DNA of 40,592 nt, taken from a virus. How positions within the stretch are numbered: the first letter of the stretch is position 1; each line of letters opens with the position of its first letter. A program made the translations under genes and the position numbers. The stretch is taken from positions 1 to 40,592 of the IMG/VR virus record IMGVR_UViG_3300043395_002772; one strand, 5' to 3'. Below the pieces are notes generated by a model. It was not told the origin of the DNA and made no database searches. It saw nothing but the letters and a program-made list of their open reading frames with translations. Below, one piece after another: positions 14,267 through 20,998 of the stretch.

Positions 14267-15036
14267 AATATTCCTTCGATAAGGCCCAACACGTTCATAC
14301 ACTCGACGGAAGACCACTCACCGGCGTATCTACCGTAGGTTCTGTGGTAGGGAAGGGGGGTCTGACGTGGTGGGCAGTGGGATTAGCCCTAAAAAAACTT
14401 GGCTGGACAAATCCGAAGTTTACCGACAAGCAGACACGGCTAGAAAAGGCCGGCGAAGCATTCGACGTTATTAGAAATCTCCCACATCTTGAGTACCTCT
14501 CTCTGCTCGACGACTGCTACAAAGCCCATGACGTTGAGAAGAAAGAATCGGCGAAGCGGGGGACGGCAAGACACAAGCTTGTTGAGGAGTATGTGAAGTC
14601 GTGTATCAACGGGGACGAACAGGACGCGCCAGAGGAAATTCAATCGTTCGTCAAGTGGGCGAAGGAAAATGTCAAGAAGTTTCTTTGGTCTGAGGCACAT
14701 AGTTTTAGTGAGAAACATTGGGTAGGAGGAATTTCTGACATAGGCGCAGAGTTGAAGGATGGGAACATCGCGGTCATTGACATCAAGAGCTCAAAAACTG
14801 CCTACCCAGAAATGTTTTTCCAGTGTGGTGGGTACGACCTGCTGATTTCGGAGAACGGCTTGTGGACTGCTGATGGAGAGAAAATCGCCGATCCAATAAC
14901 CATTACCAGACATATCATCTTCCCATTTGGTGCTGAGAATCCTACTGCGGTGATCCGTGAAGATGTCGGGAAGAATCGGGAGGCGTTTCTCCACGAGCTT
15001 GCGCTGTATCTGCAGATTCAGAACTACAAACAATAA
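14263..15036 (+). CDS. PD-(D/E)XK nuclease, RecB/Cas4-like
   Basis: This 257-aa protein has the order of motifs of RecB-type exonucleases: RGTARHKLVEEY (H104), GGISDIGAEL (D159), then AVIDIKSSK (D173, K175) and a downstream FQCGGYDLL helix with the conserved Gln. It would degrade or process DNA ends in recombination or replication, with a divalent metal. It lacks the four cysteines of Cas4, so it is not an iron-sulfur form. It is the last coding gene before a large non-coding stretch. Confidence 0.85.
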   Translation: MKYSFDKAQHVHTLDGRPLTGVSTVGSVVGKGGLTWWAVGLALKKLGWTNPKFTDKQTRLEKAGEAFDVIRNLPHLEYLSLLDDCYKAHDVEKKESAKRGTARHKLVEEYVKSCINGDEQDAPEEIQSFVKWAKENVKKFLWSEAHSFSEKHWVGGISDIGAELKDGNIAVIDIKSSKTAYPEMFFQCGGYDLLISENGLWTADGEKIADPITITRHIIFPFGAENPTAVIREDVGKNREAFLHELALYLQIQNYKQ

Positions 15037-15057
15037 CCCCACCAACAAACGTAACGA

Positions 15058-15400
15058 ATGGGGTCGGGTAGTGGGCAGCGGGACTCGGCTATGGGGGAAC
15101 CAACGGCAAACGTAGCCGACGGGCAGACGGAGCCAGAACCCCCGAACGTGGCCGAGTCTCGGTGCTCAGTACAGGAAGTGGGCTGAGAGCCAGTGTCCAT
15201 CGTCGCTAGGGAACGAAAGAAGCGAGTGAGAGCGAAGTGGTCAGATCGTTCCCCGCTGGCTCCTAGTCCATTTCCCTCTTGGAGACTATCGCACGTTGAA
15301 AAATGGAGACTATCGAGCAGGACGTGTCAGCGGCGCGTCAGTGCCTATCGCTTCGGTGATGGTTGGCCGTCCTGCTCAATAGCCTTCAGGGAATCCCAAC
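15058..15400 (+). ncRNA. Candidate large structured RNA
   Basis: This stretch between two genes has at least three stable domains. Domain 1 is nested: GACTCGGC/GCCGAGTC (15082-15158) encloses GGGGG/CCCCC (15093-15143), which encloses CGGC/GCCG (15104-15118). Domain 2 has AGCCAG/CTGGCT (15188-15261) around GGGAACGA/TCGTTCCC (15209-15253). Domain 3 has a perfect 10-bp stem GAGCAGGACG/CGTCCTGCTC (15315-15377) enclosing a UUCG-tetraloop hairpin (15347-15360). GGAGACTATCG is repeated at 15281 and 15305. No open frame fits. It matches no RNA class recognisable by eye. Confidence 0.6.
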
Positions 15401-15429
15401 CCCATAAACAACGTCTATTCGTAACCACC

Positions 15430-15645
15430 ATGAAGCAAACACGCAAACGAGCGAGGGAGAACAGAATAACGCTTGCGACAATGATTGGGGTTAACGATTG
15501 GGCTGAAGCGGCATGGAAACATGGATGGATACGCAAGAGTGGTTGGAGTGGGCCTGATGAGGTTGCTGCCTCAATCCAGTCGTACATCAGATTAACAAAG
15601 CTCCCCGTCCGCCTCCTCCCCATAAGTAAGAAGCGACGAAAATGA
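15430..15645 (+). CDS. 71-aa basic protein, unknown
   Basis: The ATG at 15430 (MKQTRKRARENRITLATMIG) is preferred over one 79 codons up, because the upstream stretch is structured RNA and reads as noise. The product is strongly basic with two short helices and ends SKKRRK. It probably binds nucleic acid. It is coupled by ATGA to the next gene. Confidence 0.6.
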   Translation: MKQTRKRARENRITLATMIGVNDWAEAAWKHGWIRKSGWSGPDEVAASIQSYIRLTKLPVRLLPISKKRRK

Positions 15646-15857
15646 CAACCTTCATCTGTCCAAATTGCGATTATCGAGATACCGACCCGAACCAGACTGA
15701 TGAACGGGATAACTGGAGGTGCCCTCTCTGTGGCGCACGAGTAGAACATAAGATATTACTATCCTATCCGCCGCAAGAAGATTGGCGCTGTTCCAAATGT
15801 ACATATCACAAGACGTTGCGTACAGAATTGCCGCCGTCACGAGTTGCCCCACTATGA
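15642..15857 (+). CDS. 71-aa multi-CxxC zinc-ribbon protein
   Basis: Three CxxC pairs occur (ICPNCDY, RCPLCGA, RCSKCTY), giving a double or split zinc ribbon. ATGA overlaps at both ends support the start and the operon. It may be an RNA-polymerase, ribosome or nuclease-binding peptide, but the family is not known. Confidence 0.75.
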   Translation: MTTFICPNCDYRDTDPNQTDERDNWRCPLCGARVEHKILLSYPPQEDWRCSKCTYHKTLRTELPPSRVAPL

Positions 15858-16171
15858 ACTCCACCCCACAACCAGAGACGATGGAGGAGAACAGGCAGTG
15901 GCTATCAACTTGTCATAATGCACCGGCGCACAGGTGTTGCTATAACCATCCGTATTTCTGCGATGTGTGTCATCAGATGTGCAACACATACGCTAAAGGT
16001 GCCCCAAGTGATTGCCTCCAACAACTTCTCTCCCTCATTGAGCGGGTGGAGAAGCGACTACACGACGAATACGATAAGCAACGCAACTGGCAGGAAGACG
16101 CTGAATCGCCTTCGGTCATAATTGATGGCATCCTCTCCTCCGAGAAAGACCGGATAGGGGGGAAGGGATGA
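15854..16171 (+). CDS. Cys/His-rich protein with shared terminal cassettes
   Basis: This 105-aa protein begins MNSTPQPETMEENRQW and ends SSEKDRIGGKG. Its middle has a metal-site-like cluster (HRCCYNHPYFCDVCHQMC). The start and end are shared at DNA level with the gene at 18613 while the middle is unrelated: 22 and 19 identical bases respectively. Both boundaries look like sites of past recombination. Function is unknown; zinc binding is likely. Confidence 0.7.
   Translation: MNSTPQPETMEENRQWLSTCHNAPAHRCCYNHPYFCDVCHQMCNTYAKGAPSDCLQQLLSLIERVEKRLHDEYDKQRNWQEDAESPSVIIDGILSSEKDRIGGKG
15867..15888 (+). repeat. 22-bp gene-start repeat, copy 1
   Basis: These 22 bases, near the 5' end of this gene, are identical to 18629-18650 near the start of another small gene. 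They include GATGGAGGA, so they carry an internal ATG and a ribosome-site-like GGAGG. Confidence 0.9.
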
Positions 16172-16335
16172 TAGTGAACATACAAACTGGGCGCGTAGCG
16201 TTCCACGCCTTACTTCTGTCCCCGGACCCAGACAAGGGCTCCGAAGTTGTACAGTACGATTATAGCGGCGAACCATTAGGTCGGCTGTTGACTAAAGACG
16301 AAGTACTGATAGACCCTCTAACGAAACGAGAATGA
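16168..16335 (+). CDS. 55-aa small protein, unknown
   Basis: The product starts MIVNIQTGRVAFHALLL and ends PLTKRE. ATGA overlaps at both ends place it firmly in the operon. Its last codons lie inside a 25-bp exact repeat that also occurs at the start of the gene at 19226. No family is recognised. Confidence 0.65.
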   Translation: MIVNIQTGRVAFHALLLSPDPDKGSEVVQYDYSGEPLGRLLTKDEVLIDPLTKRE

Positions 16336-16338
16336 CCA
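16314..16338 (+). repeat. 25-bp gene-junction repeat, copy 1
   Basis: These 25 bases spanning a stop-start junction (CTAACGAAACGAGAATGACC at its core) are identical to 19208-19232. The last 15 bases recur at 16478-16492 at the next gene junction. In each case the repeat carries an ATGACC start. Confidence 0.92.
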
Positions 16339-16490
16339 CTGAACGACCAAACCCAGGAAGTGATGAAGCTATAACGCTTGGTTGTACCTGTGCTGTCCTA
16401 GATAATGGCCACGGCAATCCTGAACTCGGCAAGACGCGTGGATTCTGGATAACAGAAGGCTGCCCGATTCATAACCAGAAACGAGAATGA
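16332..16490 (+). CDS. 52-aa small Cys protein, unknown
   Basis: The product starts MTTERPNPGSDEAITLGCTC and ends CPIHNQKRE. The cysteines and a histidine (CTC, CPIH) could bind one metal ion. ATGA overlaps at both ends support it. Family unknown. Confidence 0.65.
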   Translation: MTTERPNPGSDEAITLGCTCAVLDNGHGNPELGKTRGFWITEGCPIHNQKRE

Positions 16491-16705
16491 CCCTACCACT
16501 CGACAAACAAGTCTGCTCCCTTGAACTGGCGAAACGCCTCAAAGAGCTTGGTGTGCCGCAGGACAGCCTCTTCTACTGGTGGCACGACCAGCAACCGGGG
16601 TGTAGCGACATTGCTTGCCTCGGACACGATACCGAAGCCGACGCTCGCGCCTCGCTTCTTATCCACCTCGTTGAGCACAAGCTGATTGACCCCAATGACC
16701 ATTGA
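16487..16705 (+). CDS. 72-aa conserved-looking phage protein
   Basis: The product has CSLELAKRLKELGVPQDSLF followed by YWWHD, a pattern seen in small uncharacterised phage and prophage proteins. The C terminus is acidic and helical. It starts by ATGA overlap. No biochemical role is known. Confidence 0.7.
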   Translation: MTLPLDKQVCSLELAKRLKELGVPQDSLFYWWHDQQPGCSDIACLGHDTEADARASLLIHLVEHKLIDPNDH

Positions 16706-16754
16706 CTTAACCAGCAAGGACTACAATGACATACAAATCTAACAACCGAACAAT

Positions 16755-16877
16755 ATGAGTCAATGTCATACCATCACAGAATGGATGTTTGTTCACCCCT
16801 GGATGACGTTCTTTATCCTTGCGACGTTTGCCTCTACTTTAGCTAATGGCATTCGTATAACATTCAACCGTAAGTAA
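16755..16877 (+). CDS. 40-aa single-pass membrane peptide
   Basis: The product MSQCHTITEWMFVHPW plus a hydrophobic helix (TFFILATFASTLA) and a basic tail ITFNRK is a typical small membrane peptide. It sits in line with its neighbours with no overlap. Function unknown. Confidence 0.5.
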   Translation: MSQCHTITEWMFVHPWMTFFILATFASTLANGIRITFNRK

Positions 16878-16881
16878 CCCT

Positions 16882-17034
16882 ATGGAATCCTCTAAAGAAC
16901 AACAAAAAATCATCAAAGGCACGACCTACAATAGAGTTGGTCGTTCAGACGAATGGCTCAAAGGACGTGAGCACGCGATTCAGTTTGTGAAAAGATTGCA
17001 CTGGTGGCAACGCCTCTTTAAGTGGTTCTACTAA
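16882..17034 (+). CDS. 50-aa small basic protein, unknown
   Basis: The product begins MESSKEQQKIIKGTTYNRVG and ends with a Trp-rich amphipathic tail (WWQRLFKWFY) that could touch a membrane. It starts 4 bases after the preceding stop. No family is recognised. Confidence 0.5.
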   Translation: MESSKEQQKIIKGTTYNRVGRSDEWLKGREHAIQFVKRLHWWQRLFKWFY

Positions 17035-17048
17035 AATAAGATACTACA

Positions 17049-17270
17049 ATGGTTATCACAAAAAAAGTTATCGTTGAAAGAGAAGAGGGATATCTCTGTG
17101 ACCTGTGTGGAGAAAGGGTCACTCAAGACGGAACGAACATTTCTCTCATCAACCACCCAAGGAAGAGTGAAAAATCACCATACAAAAATGGGTATCTATT
17201 CCATCTCCACACTACCTGTCTCGCCGCGGCAATCAAGGATAAGATTATTGCGCCAAACCAGACCCTATGA
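17049..17270 (+). CDS. 73-aa zinc-binding protein
   Basis: LCDLCGERV (CxxC) near residue 17 and LFHLHTTCLAA (HxHxxC) near residue 51 give a probable four-ligand metal site. The layout is like short treble-clef proteins. It is coupled by ATGA to the next gene. Role unknown. Confidence 0.65.
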   Translation: MVITKKVIVEREEGYLCDLCGERVTQDGTNISLINHPRKSEKSPYKNGYLFHLHTTCLAAAIKDKIIAPNQTL

Positions 17271-17584
17271 CCCAACCATCCTCTAAAGAAAAGATACTGC
17301 GGGAGTTTGATGAGCGGTTTGGTCGTGGCTACAAAGACCCTTTACACCATACCGTAGAAGAGGAAGTACGAGATGTACACAGGGCGTTCCTCTCCCAGGC
17401 CCTCTCTGACCGCAAGGCCAAACTGAAGGAGGCGGTGGAGGCAGGACGGGCAGAAATGCCACCACGTTCCGCCTATCGAGACGATGATGAGGGCAATCGT
17501 GCGTATTGGGAAATGAACCGCCAAGTTACAGGACACAACGCCGCCAAAGACCAAGACCTCCAACTCATCGAGGAGATGTTATGA
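17267..17584 (+). CDS. 105-aa charged helical protein, unknown
   Basis: The product is rich in Glu, Arg and Asp with long helices (VEEEVRDVHRAFLSQAL, LKEAVEAGRAEM). A coiled coil is likely. ATGA overlaps link it to both neighbours. No family is recognised. Confidence 0.65.
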   Translation: MTQPSSKEKILREFDERFGRGYKDPLHHTVEEEVRDVHRAFLSQALSDRKAKLKEAVEAGRAEMPPRSAYRDDDEGNRAYWEMNRQVTGHNAAKDQDLQLIEEML

Positions 17585-17790
17585 AGGACCCTGTATTCAA
17601 GATAATTAGAGACACCGGATTATGGAAACGCGGTCAAAAAGTTTATGGTTACTGGGGGACTGGAGCGTTGGCATATTGTGTTAAAGGTCGTTATAAGGGC
17701 AAGGGACGATGGATAACGGGCTGGGTTCACTTCGCCGATAAAGATGGCAAAGGATTTAGCGGAAAGCCAGATGCGATTTGGTTGTCTTAA
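17581..17790 (+). CDS. 69-aa basic protein, unknown
   Basis: The ATG at 17581 overlaps the previous stop as ATGA and is preferred over an ATG 25 codons up. The product is Gly/Lys/Trp-rich with short strands (KVYGYWGTGALAYCVKGRY), like a small beta-barrel. Its stop codon lies inside the stem of the next RNA structure. Confidence 0.6.
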   Translation: MKDPVFKIIRDTGLWKRGQKVYGYWGTGALAYCVKGRYKGKGRWITGWVHFADKDGKGFSGKPDAIWLS

Positions 17791-17870
17791 CGGGCGTTAT
17801 CGTCCGTAGCTCATTGAAGCGTCCATCGTAACTGGTGGAAAATATCGCGGGGCTTAAAACCCCCGTTAAG
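17786..17870 (+). other. 85-base closed stem structure
   Basis: CTTAACGGG (17786-17794) pairs perfectly with CCCGTTAAG (17862-17870). Inside lie a GGGG/CCCC hairpin alternative near 17850-17863 and TCCA/TGGA. The size and a T-arm-like hairpin recall a tRNA, but the core does not fit. There is no T-run after it. It may be an mRNA stability or regulatory element in the 115-base gap before the next gene. Confidence 0.4.
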
Positions 17871-17890
17871 GTAACTAAACCAACTCCCAT

Positions 17891-17910
17891 CATCGACAAG
17901 ATTCTATGAA
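17891..17910 (+). repeat. 20-bp gene-start repeat, copy 1
   Basis: These 20 bases ending in the ATG context of the alanine-repeat gene recur at 18391-18410 with one mismatch, exactly 500 bases on. The two copies bracket the gene, like a footprint of duplication or insertion. Confidence 0.85.
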
Positions 17911-18385
17911 GAATCTTACCCTAGCACAACTCAAAGAGTGGAAACCCTGTAACGATCAGGATTGGGTTGGTCGTCTTCAGAGAGAATACGGAAAAAGTGT
18001 TGAGTGGGATGTGGTGGTCAATGTTCTTACAAACGAGAAAAAATACTCCGACCTGGGTTGGCTTGTCGGTAAGCGGCTAGAAAGACTGACAAAGCGCCAA
18101 GTCTGTGCATTCTCCTATCGCTGCTCACACCGTTCCCTAAAGTACGCCCGAAAACAAGATTTTGAAGTTTTGAAAAAGGCTGTTGGGTTTGCAAAAGAGT
18201 ATGCTGATACTGGAAGGATTGATAGGGCTGCTGCGTTGGCTGCGAGTGATGCTGCGAGTGATGCTGCGAGTGATGCTGCGTGGGCTGCTGCGAGGGCTGC
18301 GTGGGCTGCGAGTTATGCTGCGGAATATAAATGGCAATTTACCCAACTCCTCGACATCGAAGAAAACTGGAAAGGAAAAGCCTAA
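17906..18385 (+). CDS. Alanine-repeat protein, copy 2
   Basis: This 159-aa paralogue of the gene at 12563 shares the N-terminal domain (MKNLTLAQLKEWKPCNDQDW, LTKRQVCAF, HRSLKYARK) and the FTQLL-type C terminus. The repeat part is DAAS and AAWA/AARA units (about residues 109-140), encoded as GCTGCG blocks rather than the GCG/TCG blocks of copy 1. The conserved domain and separately evolved repeats suggest that the repeat is functional as an alanine-rich helix. It is bracketed by 20-bp direct repeats. Role unknown. Confidence 0.8.
   Translation: MKNLTLAQLKEWKPCNDQDWVGRLQREYGKSVEWDVVVNVLTNEKKYSDLGWLVGKRLERLTKRQVCAFSYRCSHRSLKYARKQDFEVLKKAVGFAKEYADTGRIDRAAALAASDAASDAASDAAWAAARAAWAASYAAEYKWQFTQLLDIEENWKGKA
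18229..18322 (+). repeat. In-frame tandem repeat (Asp/Trp/Arg-Ala-Ala-Ser)
   Basis: Three perfect 12-base GCTGCGAGTGAT units are followed by variants with TGG, AGG and TAT in the variable position. The reading frame is kept throughout. It lies in the second alanine-repeat gene. Confidence 0.88.
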
Positions 18386-18390
18386 CCCCT

Positions 18391-18410
18391 CATCAACAAG
18401 ATTCTATGAA
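18391..18410 (+). repeat. 20-bp gene-start repeat, copy 2
   Basis: This copy matches 17891-17910 in 19 of 20 bases. Its ATG (18406) opens only a 5-codon frame, so it looks like a displaced gene start. Confidence 0.8.
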
Positions 18411-18419
18411 CACACGACG

Positions 18420-18662
18420 ATGATTGAAATTATGATTACGACAACACGAAGGATGACCGAGGAGCAGTACGGATTCTACAAGGAAGAATCGCCGATTCAA
18501 CCGAATTGGGCGGAGCTAGAACGTCTTGGGTACTGCGAAGTAACCACGTCCATACCTGGTGAAGACGTGAGGTCTGTTTATACCCTAAAGACCATTAAAC
18601 AGAAACCCCAAAATGACCACCCCCACCACACAACCAGAGACGATGGAGGAAATGTCTGTTGA
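18420..18662 (+). CDS. 80-aa protein, unknown
   Basis: The product starts MIEIMITTTRRMTEEQYGFY, continues with strand and helix (LERLGYCEVTTSIPGEDV) and ends in a His/Asp-rich tail. The last 50 bases overlap the next gene's start in another frame, within the shared 22-bp cassette. That suggests the C terminus was altered when the cassette was joined. Function unknown. Confidence 0.5.
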   Translation: MIEIMITTTRRMTEEQYGFYKEESPIQPNWAELERLGYCEVTTSIPGEDVRSVYTLKTIKQKPQNDHPHHTTRDDGGNVC

Positions 18663-18879
18663 ATGCTTGTTAGACCATGCTTCGGACGCTGCACACAATC
18701 TCCTGCTGGAATATGGGCGCGACGTGAAGAAGCACGATGTACGGTTGCGATTGATGTTGAATTATCGAACAAGAGTATTGCCGGAGTATGAACGAGAACA
18801 CATCGTCGATAAGGTGTGGCGAGAAATAAAGAAAGCCCTCTTCTCCTCCGAGAAAGACCGTATTGAGAGGAAGGGATGA
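18613..18879 (+). CDS. 88-aa protein with shared terminal cassettes
   Basis: The product begins MTTPTTQPETMEEMS and ends SSEKDRIERKG. Both ends match the gene at 15854 at DNA level, but the middle (helical, with RLRLMLNYRTRVLPEYERE) is unrelated. An internal ATG at 18643 follows the cassette and could be the real start, as it would avoid most of the overlap. Function unknown. Confidence 0.55.
   Translation: MTTPTTQPETMEEMSVECLLDHASDAAHNLLLEYGRDVKKHDVRLRLMLNYRTRVLPEYEREHIVDKVWREIKKALFSSEKDRIERKG
18629..18650 (+). repeat. 22-bp gene-start repeat, copy 2
   Basis: These 22 bases are identical to 15867-15888. The matching gene ends also share a 19-base word (18842-18860 and 16134-16152). Confidence 0.9.
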
Positions 18880-19205
18880 TGGAATACCCAAATCTATCAG
18901 ACTCGCTCGACAGAAGAAAAAAATTGACGCTTGATGATATAAAAACTATCCACACCTTATATGAACGTGGATTTTCACAAAGCTATATTGCAAAACAAGT
19001 AGGAGTATGCCAAAGGACGATCTCCTATCATGTATCTATAGAAGTGAACAAACGTGACCGTGAGAGGGCGTCAGCAAGAGTAAAAGAGAAATGGAAAACT
19101 GATAAAGCGTTCAAAGAGAAACACCGAGAAAAGCGACGTGATTCAAGACACTATGTGGAAACAGTGAGTGAGCCGCACAGGACATATTATAGATTGAATA
19201 AATAA
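18876..19205 (+). CDS. Helix-turn-helix DNA-binding protein
   Basis: This 109-aa protein has an HTH at about residues 18-52. LTLDDIKTIHTLYERGFSQS is the first part, and YIAKQVGVCQRTISYHV includes the recognition helix. This is like resolvase- or homeodomain-type HTH proteins. A highly basic C-terminal half (EKHREKRRDSRHY) could add DNA contact. It may regulate phage or host genes. Its ATG overlaps the previous stop. Confidence 0.75.
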   Translation: MMEYPNLSDSLDRRKKLTLDDIKTIHTLYERGFSQSYIAKQVGVCQRTISYHVSIEVNKRDRERASARVKEKWKTDKAFKEKHREKRRDSRHYVETVSEPHRTYYRLNK

Positions 19206-19207
19206 AC

Positions 19208-19232
19208 CCCTCTAACGAAACGAGAATGACCA
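19208..19232 (+). repeat. 25-bp gene-junction repeat, copy 2
   Basis: This is identical to 16314-16338 and spans the start of the gene at 19226. Here the upstream bases are intergenic, whereas in copy 1 they encode the C terminus of another protein. Confidence 0.92.
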
Positions 19233-19558
19233 AACGCAAAGGGAAGAAGCGAGAGCACGAACGAACCATTGCACGGTTGCAGCTTGGCGCAAAACTGCTC
19301 CGAAAGAACGCACCCGTCAAATGGAGCTGGGCCAACGTCTACAAGAACGGTGCACGGATTACCGTAGCAATCGAGAAGCCGCCAAAGTCATGGGCAAAGG
19401 TTGAGCCTGCTGATGTAATACGACTCACCATGCTCAACAAAGAGTATCTTGGGAAGAAGGCAGCAGCAGATGTCATCATGCGACCCGACGAAGCACATGA
19501 AATCATCAATTTGCTCAACAAGGCACTTCAGAAATTAAGCTCCGGATGGAAACCATGA
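19226..19558 (+). CDS. 110-aa basic protein, unknown
   Basis: The N terminus is strongly basic (MTKRKGKKREHERTIARLQ). The body has strands (ARITVAIEKPP) and a C-terminal helix (AHEIINLLNKALQKL). A nucleic-acid-binding role is possible. Its start lies in the 25-bp repeat, and it is coupled by ATGA to the next gene. Confidence 0.65.
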   Translation: MTKRKGKKREHERTIARLQLGAKLLRKNAPVKWSWANVYKNGARITVAIEKPPKSWAKVEPADVIRLTMLNKEYLGKKAAADVIMRPDEAHEIINLLNKALQKLSSGWKP

Positions 19559-19893
19559 CCAACCCTGACACAACTGAATGGGAGAAGAAAGTAGAAAAAC
19601 TCTTACAGATTGTTTGGAAACACAGACACTCCGAGGCGTGTGAATGGGAATGCCGGACGGCGAAAAAGGTGATGCAAGATTTCCGTTCCCTCCTCGCCTC
19701 CTACCAAGAGCTAGTGGAGAGGGAAACCATGGAGAAGATACGAGAACGTATTATGCCGTCAGTTCAGAAGTTCATCACAAAAGTCGAGACAGGAAGGGCG
19801 TTTAGTAAGGAGACGTATACTGACATGCTGGAAATACGGAAGTATTTTGACTCAATCACCAACCCCTCAGAACCCAACCAAGATGGACGATGA
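19555..19893 (+). CDS. 112-aa helical protein, unknown
   Basis: The ATGA start at 19555 (MTNPDTTEWEKKVEKLLQ) is chosen over an ATG three codons up. The product is helical and charged, with HSEACEWECRTAKK as its only Cys-bearing segment and ETMEKIRERIMPSVQKF later. It may be a coiled coil. No family is recognised. Confidence 0.65.
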   Translation: MTNPDTTEWEKKVEKLLQIVWKHRHSEACEWECRTAKKVMQDFRSLLASYQELVERETMEKIRERIMPSVQKFITKVETGRAFSKETYTDMLEIRKYFDSITNPSEPNQDGR

Positions 19894-20071
19894 TTATCTG
19901 TTAGATGTCCTCCCCGATGATGTTGTCGAAGCCCTCAGGATTATTGAAGCACGATTCGATAAGCACTTTGCAAACTCCTTTCGTGAACGCAAAGCTACAA
20001 TGGTCAAAAGATTCTACCGTGAACAGATACGAAGCCTTATTAGAAGATTATATCGAGAACCCCACCTATGA
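19883..20071 (+). CDS. 62-aa small protein, unknown
   Basis: The ATG at 19883 (MDDDYLLDVLPDDVVEALRI) overlaps the preceding stop by 11 bases. The N terminus is acidic and the C terminus basic (REQIRSLIRRLYREPHL). It is coupled by ATGA to the membrane protein that follows. Role unknown. Confidence 0.6.
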   Translation: MDDDYLLDVLPDDVVEALRIIEARFDKHFANSFRERKATMVKRFYREQIRSLIRRLYREPHL

Positions 20072-20256
20072 ACTCACATTTCAAAACTTACCTTGCCGCA
20101 ATGGGCCTTTTGTATATTTCGCATGCAGTCTACGGCTACATCACGTTTGACGTTTCTGGTGAGCCATGGTGGTCGGGAATACTGTGGTTCATGTTCTGTG
20201 CCGTATTCACTGCCATTGCACTTGGCCTCATCAAGTATTGGTGGAAATCTAAGTAA
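20068..20256 (+). CDS. 62-aa membrane protein with two helices
   Basis: Two hydrophobic segments (about residues 7-26 and 36-55) are separated by a short loop with SGEPWW, ending in a basic YWWKSK tail. This could be a holin or antiholin, or an exclusion-type membrane protein. It sits among recombination genes, not beside a lysis enzyme. Confidence 0.6.
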   Translation: MNSHFKTYLAAMGLLYISHAVYGYITFDVSGEPWWSGILWFMFCAVFTAIALGLIKYWWKSK

Positions 20257-20270
20257 CCCCACCAAGAGAA

Positions 20271-20645
20271 ATGAAAGCAAATACCGTCTCCAGTCTCAAA
20301 AAGAAAGTATGGACGGCGTTCAGTCTACACATCCGAAAGAAATACGCGGATTGGAGAGGATACGAGACATGTGTGACATGCGGGAAAAAGGATCACTACA
20401 AAAACCTCCAAGCTGGTCATTTCATCCAAGGCCGGCACAACCAAGTCCTCTTCGATGAACGGAACGTCCACCCGCAATGTGTGAAATGCAATGTCTTCAA
20501 GAGTGGAAACCTCGTAGAGTATTACGGCTTCATGCTGAAGACGTACGGACAAGACGTAATAGACGAACTAAGAAAGCTCGACAAAAAGAACAAGCAATTC
20601 ACGATCAAAGAGTTAGAGAAACTCTTAAAAAAATATAAGCCATGA
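20271..20645 (+). CDS. ninG: NinG/Rap-like recombination endonuclease
   Basis: This 124-aa protein has the NinG core. CVTCGKK (C34, C37) is followed by LQAGHFIQGRHN, then VLFDERNVHPQCVKCNVFKSGN (C70, C73 within it). In lambda, NinG (Rap) is a structure-specific nuclease that cuts Holliday-like junctions during recombination. The domain appears complete but shorter than lambda NinG at the N terminus. It fits the SSB-like protein and the RecB-like nuclease as a recombination set. ATGA-coupled to the next gene. Confidence 0.9.
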   Translation: MKANTVSSLKKKVWTAFSLHIRKKYADWRGYETCVTCGKKDHYKNLQAGHFIQGRHNQVLFDERNVHPQCVKCNVFKSGNLVEYYGFMLKTYGQDVIDELRKLDKKNKQFTIKELEKLLKKYKP

Positions 20646-20998
20646 TTAATCTCTCCAACGCACTTATAGAGCAAATCTCCACCCGCCAAGACGGTTCTCT
20701 GAAGATCGTTCTTGGGACGCAGGAACTCTCACCAGACGAGATGCAGAAGCTCTTCACCGCCTTCGGGAAGTTCCGTGGTGAAGAAGAAGACGCGCTCGAG
20801 TCTGTGAAACTGAATGAACAGAATTCAGAGGGAATAAAAACCCCGTCTTCAAGACTGCGTGCGGTGTTATTCGTCCTCTTCAAACAACAGTCAAAATACA
20901 AATCCTTTGATGCCTACTATGCACAAATAATGGAGACCATCATTGAACAATTCAAAGAGAGGATTGAAAAAGATACGGTGGACGAAGGGAGAGATTGA
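20642..20998 (+). CDS. 118-aa protein, unknown
   Basis: The product has an N-terminal SLKIVLGTQELSPDEMQKLF segment and a C-terminal helical part with RLRAVLFVLFKQQSKYKSFD and TIIEQFKERIEKD. It is acidic overall. Position after ninG suggests a DNA-processing partner, by context only. Confidence 0.65.
   Translation: MINLSNALIEQISTRQDGSLKIVLGTQELSPDEMQKLFTAFGKFRGEEEDALESVKLNEQNSEGIKTPSSRLRAVLFVLFKQQSKYKSFDAYYAQIMETIIEQFKERIEKDTVDEGRD

Noticed and set aside
15058-15400. Group I intron (GACTA words, nested stems)
   Set aside because: No convincing P7/P3 core, no split gene on its two sides, and the GACTATCG words are a simple direct repeat.
17786-17870. A tRNA gene (size 85, terminal stem, T-arm-like hairpin, GTA in a loop)
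   Set aside because: The anticodon stem has only three pairs, position 33 would be C, no D-arm fits, the T-stem has four pairs, and the element overlaps a stop codon.
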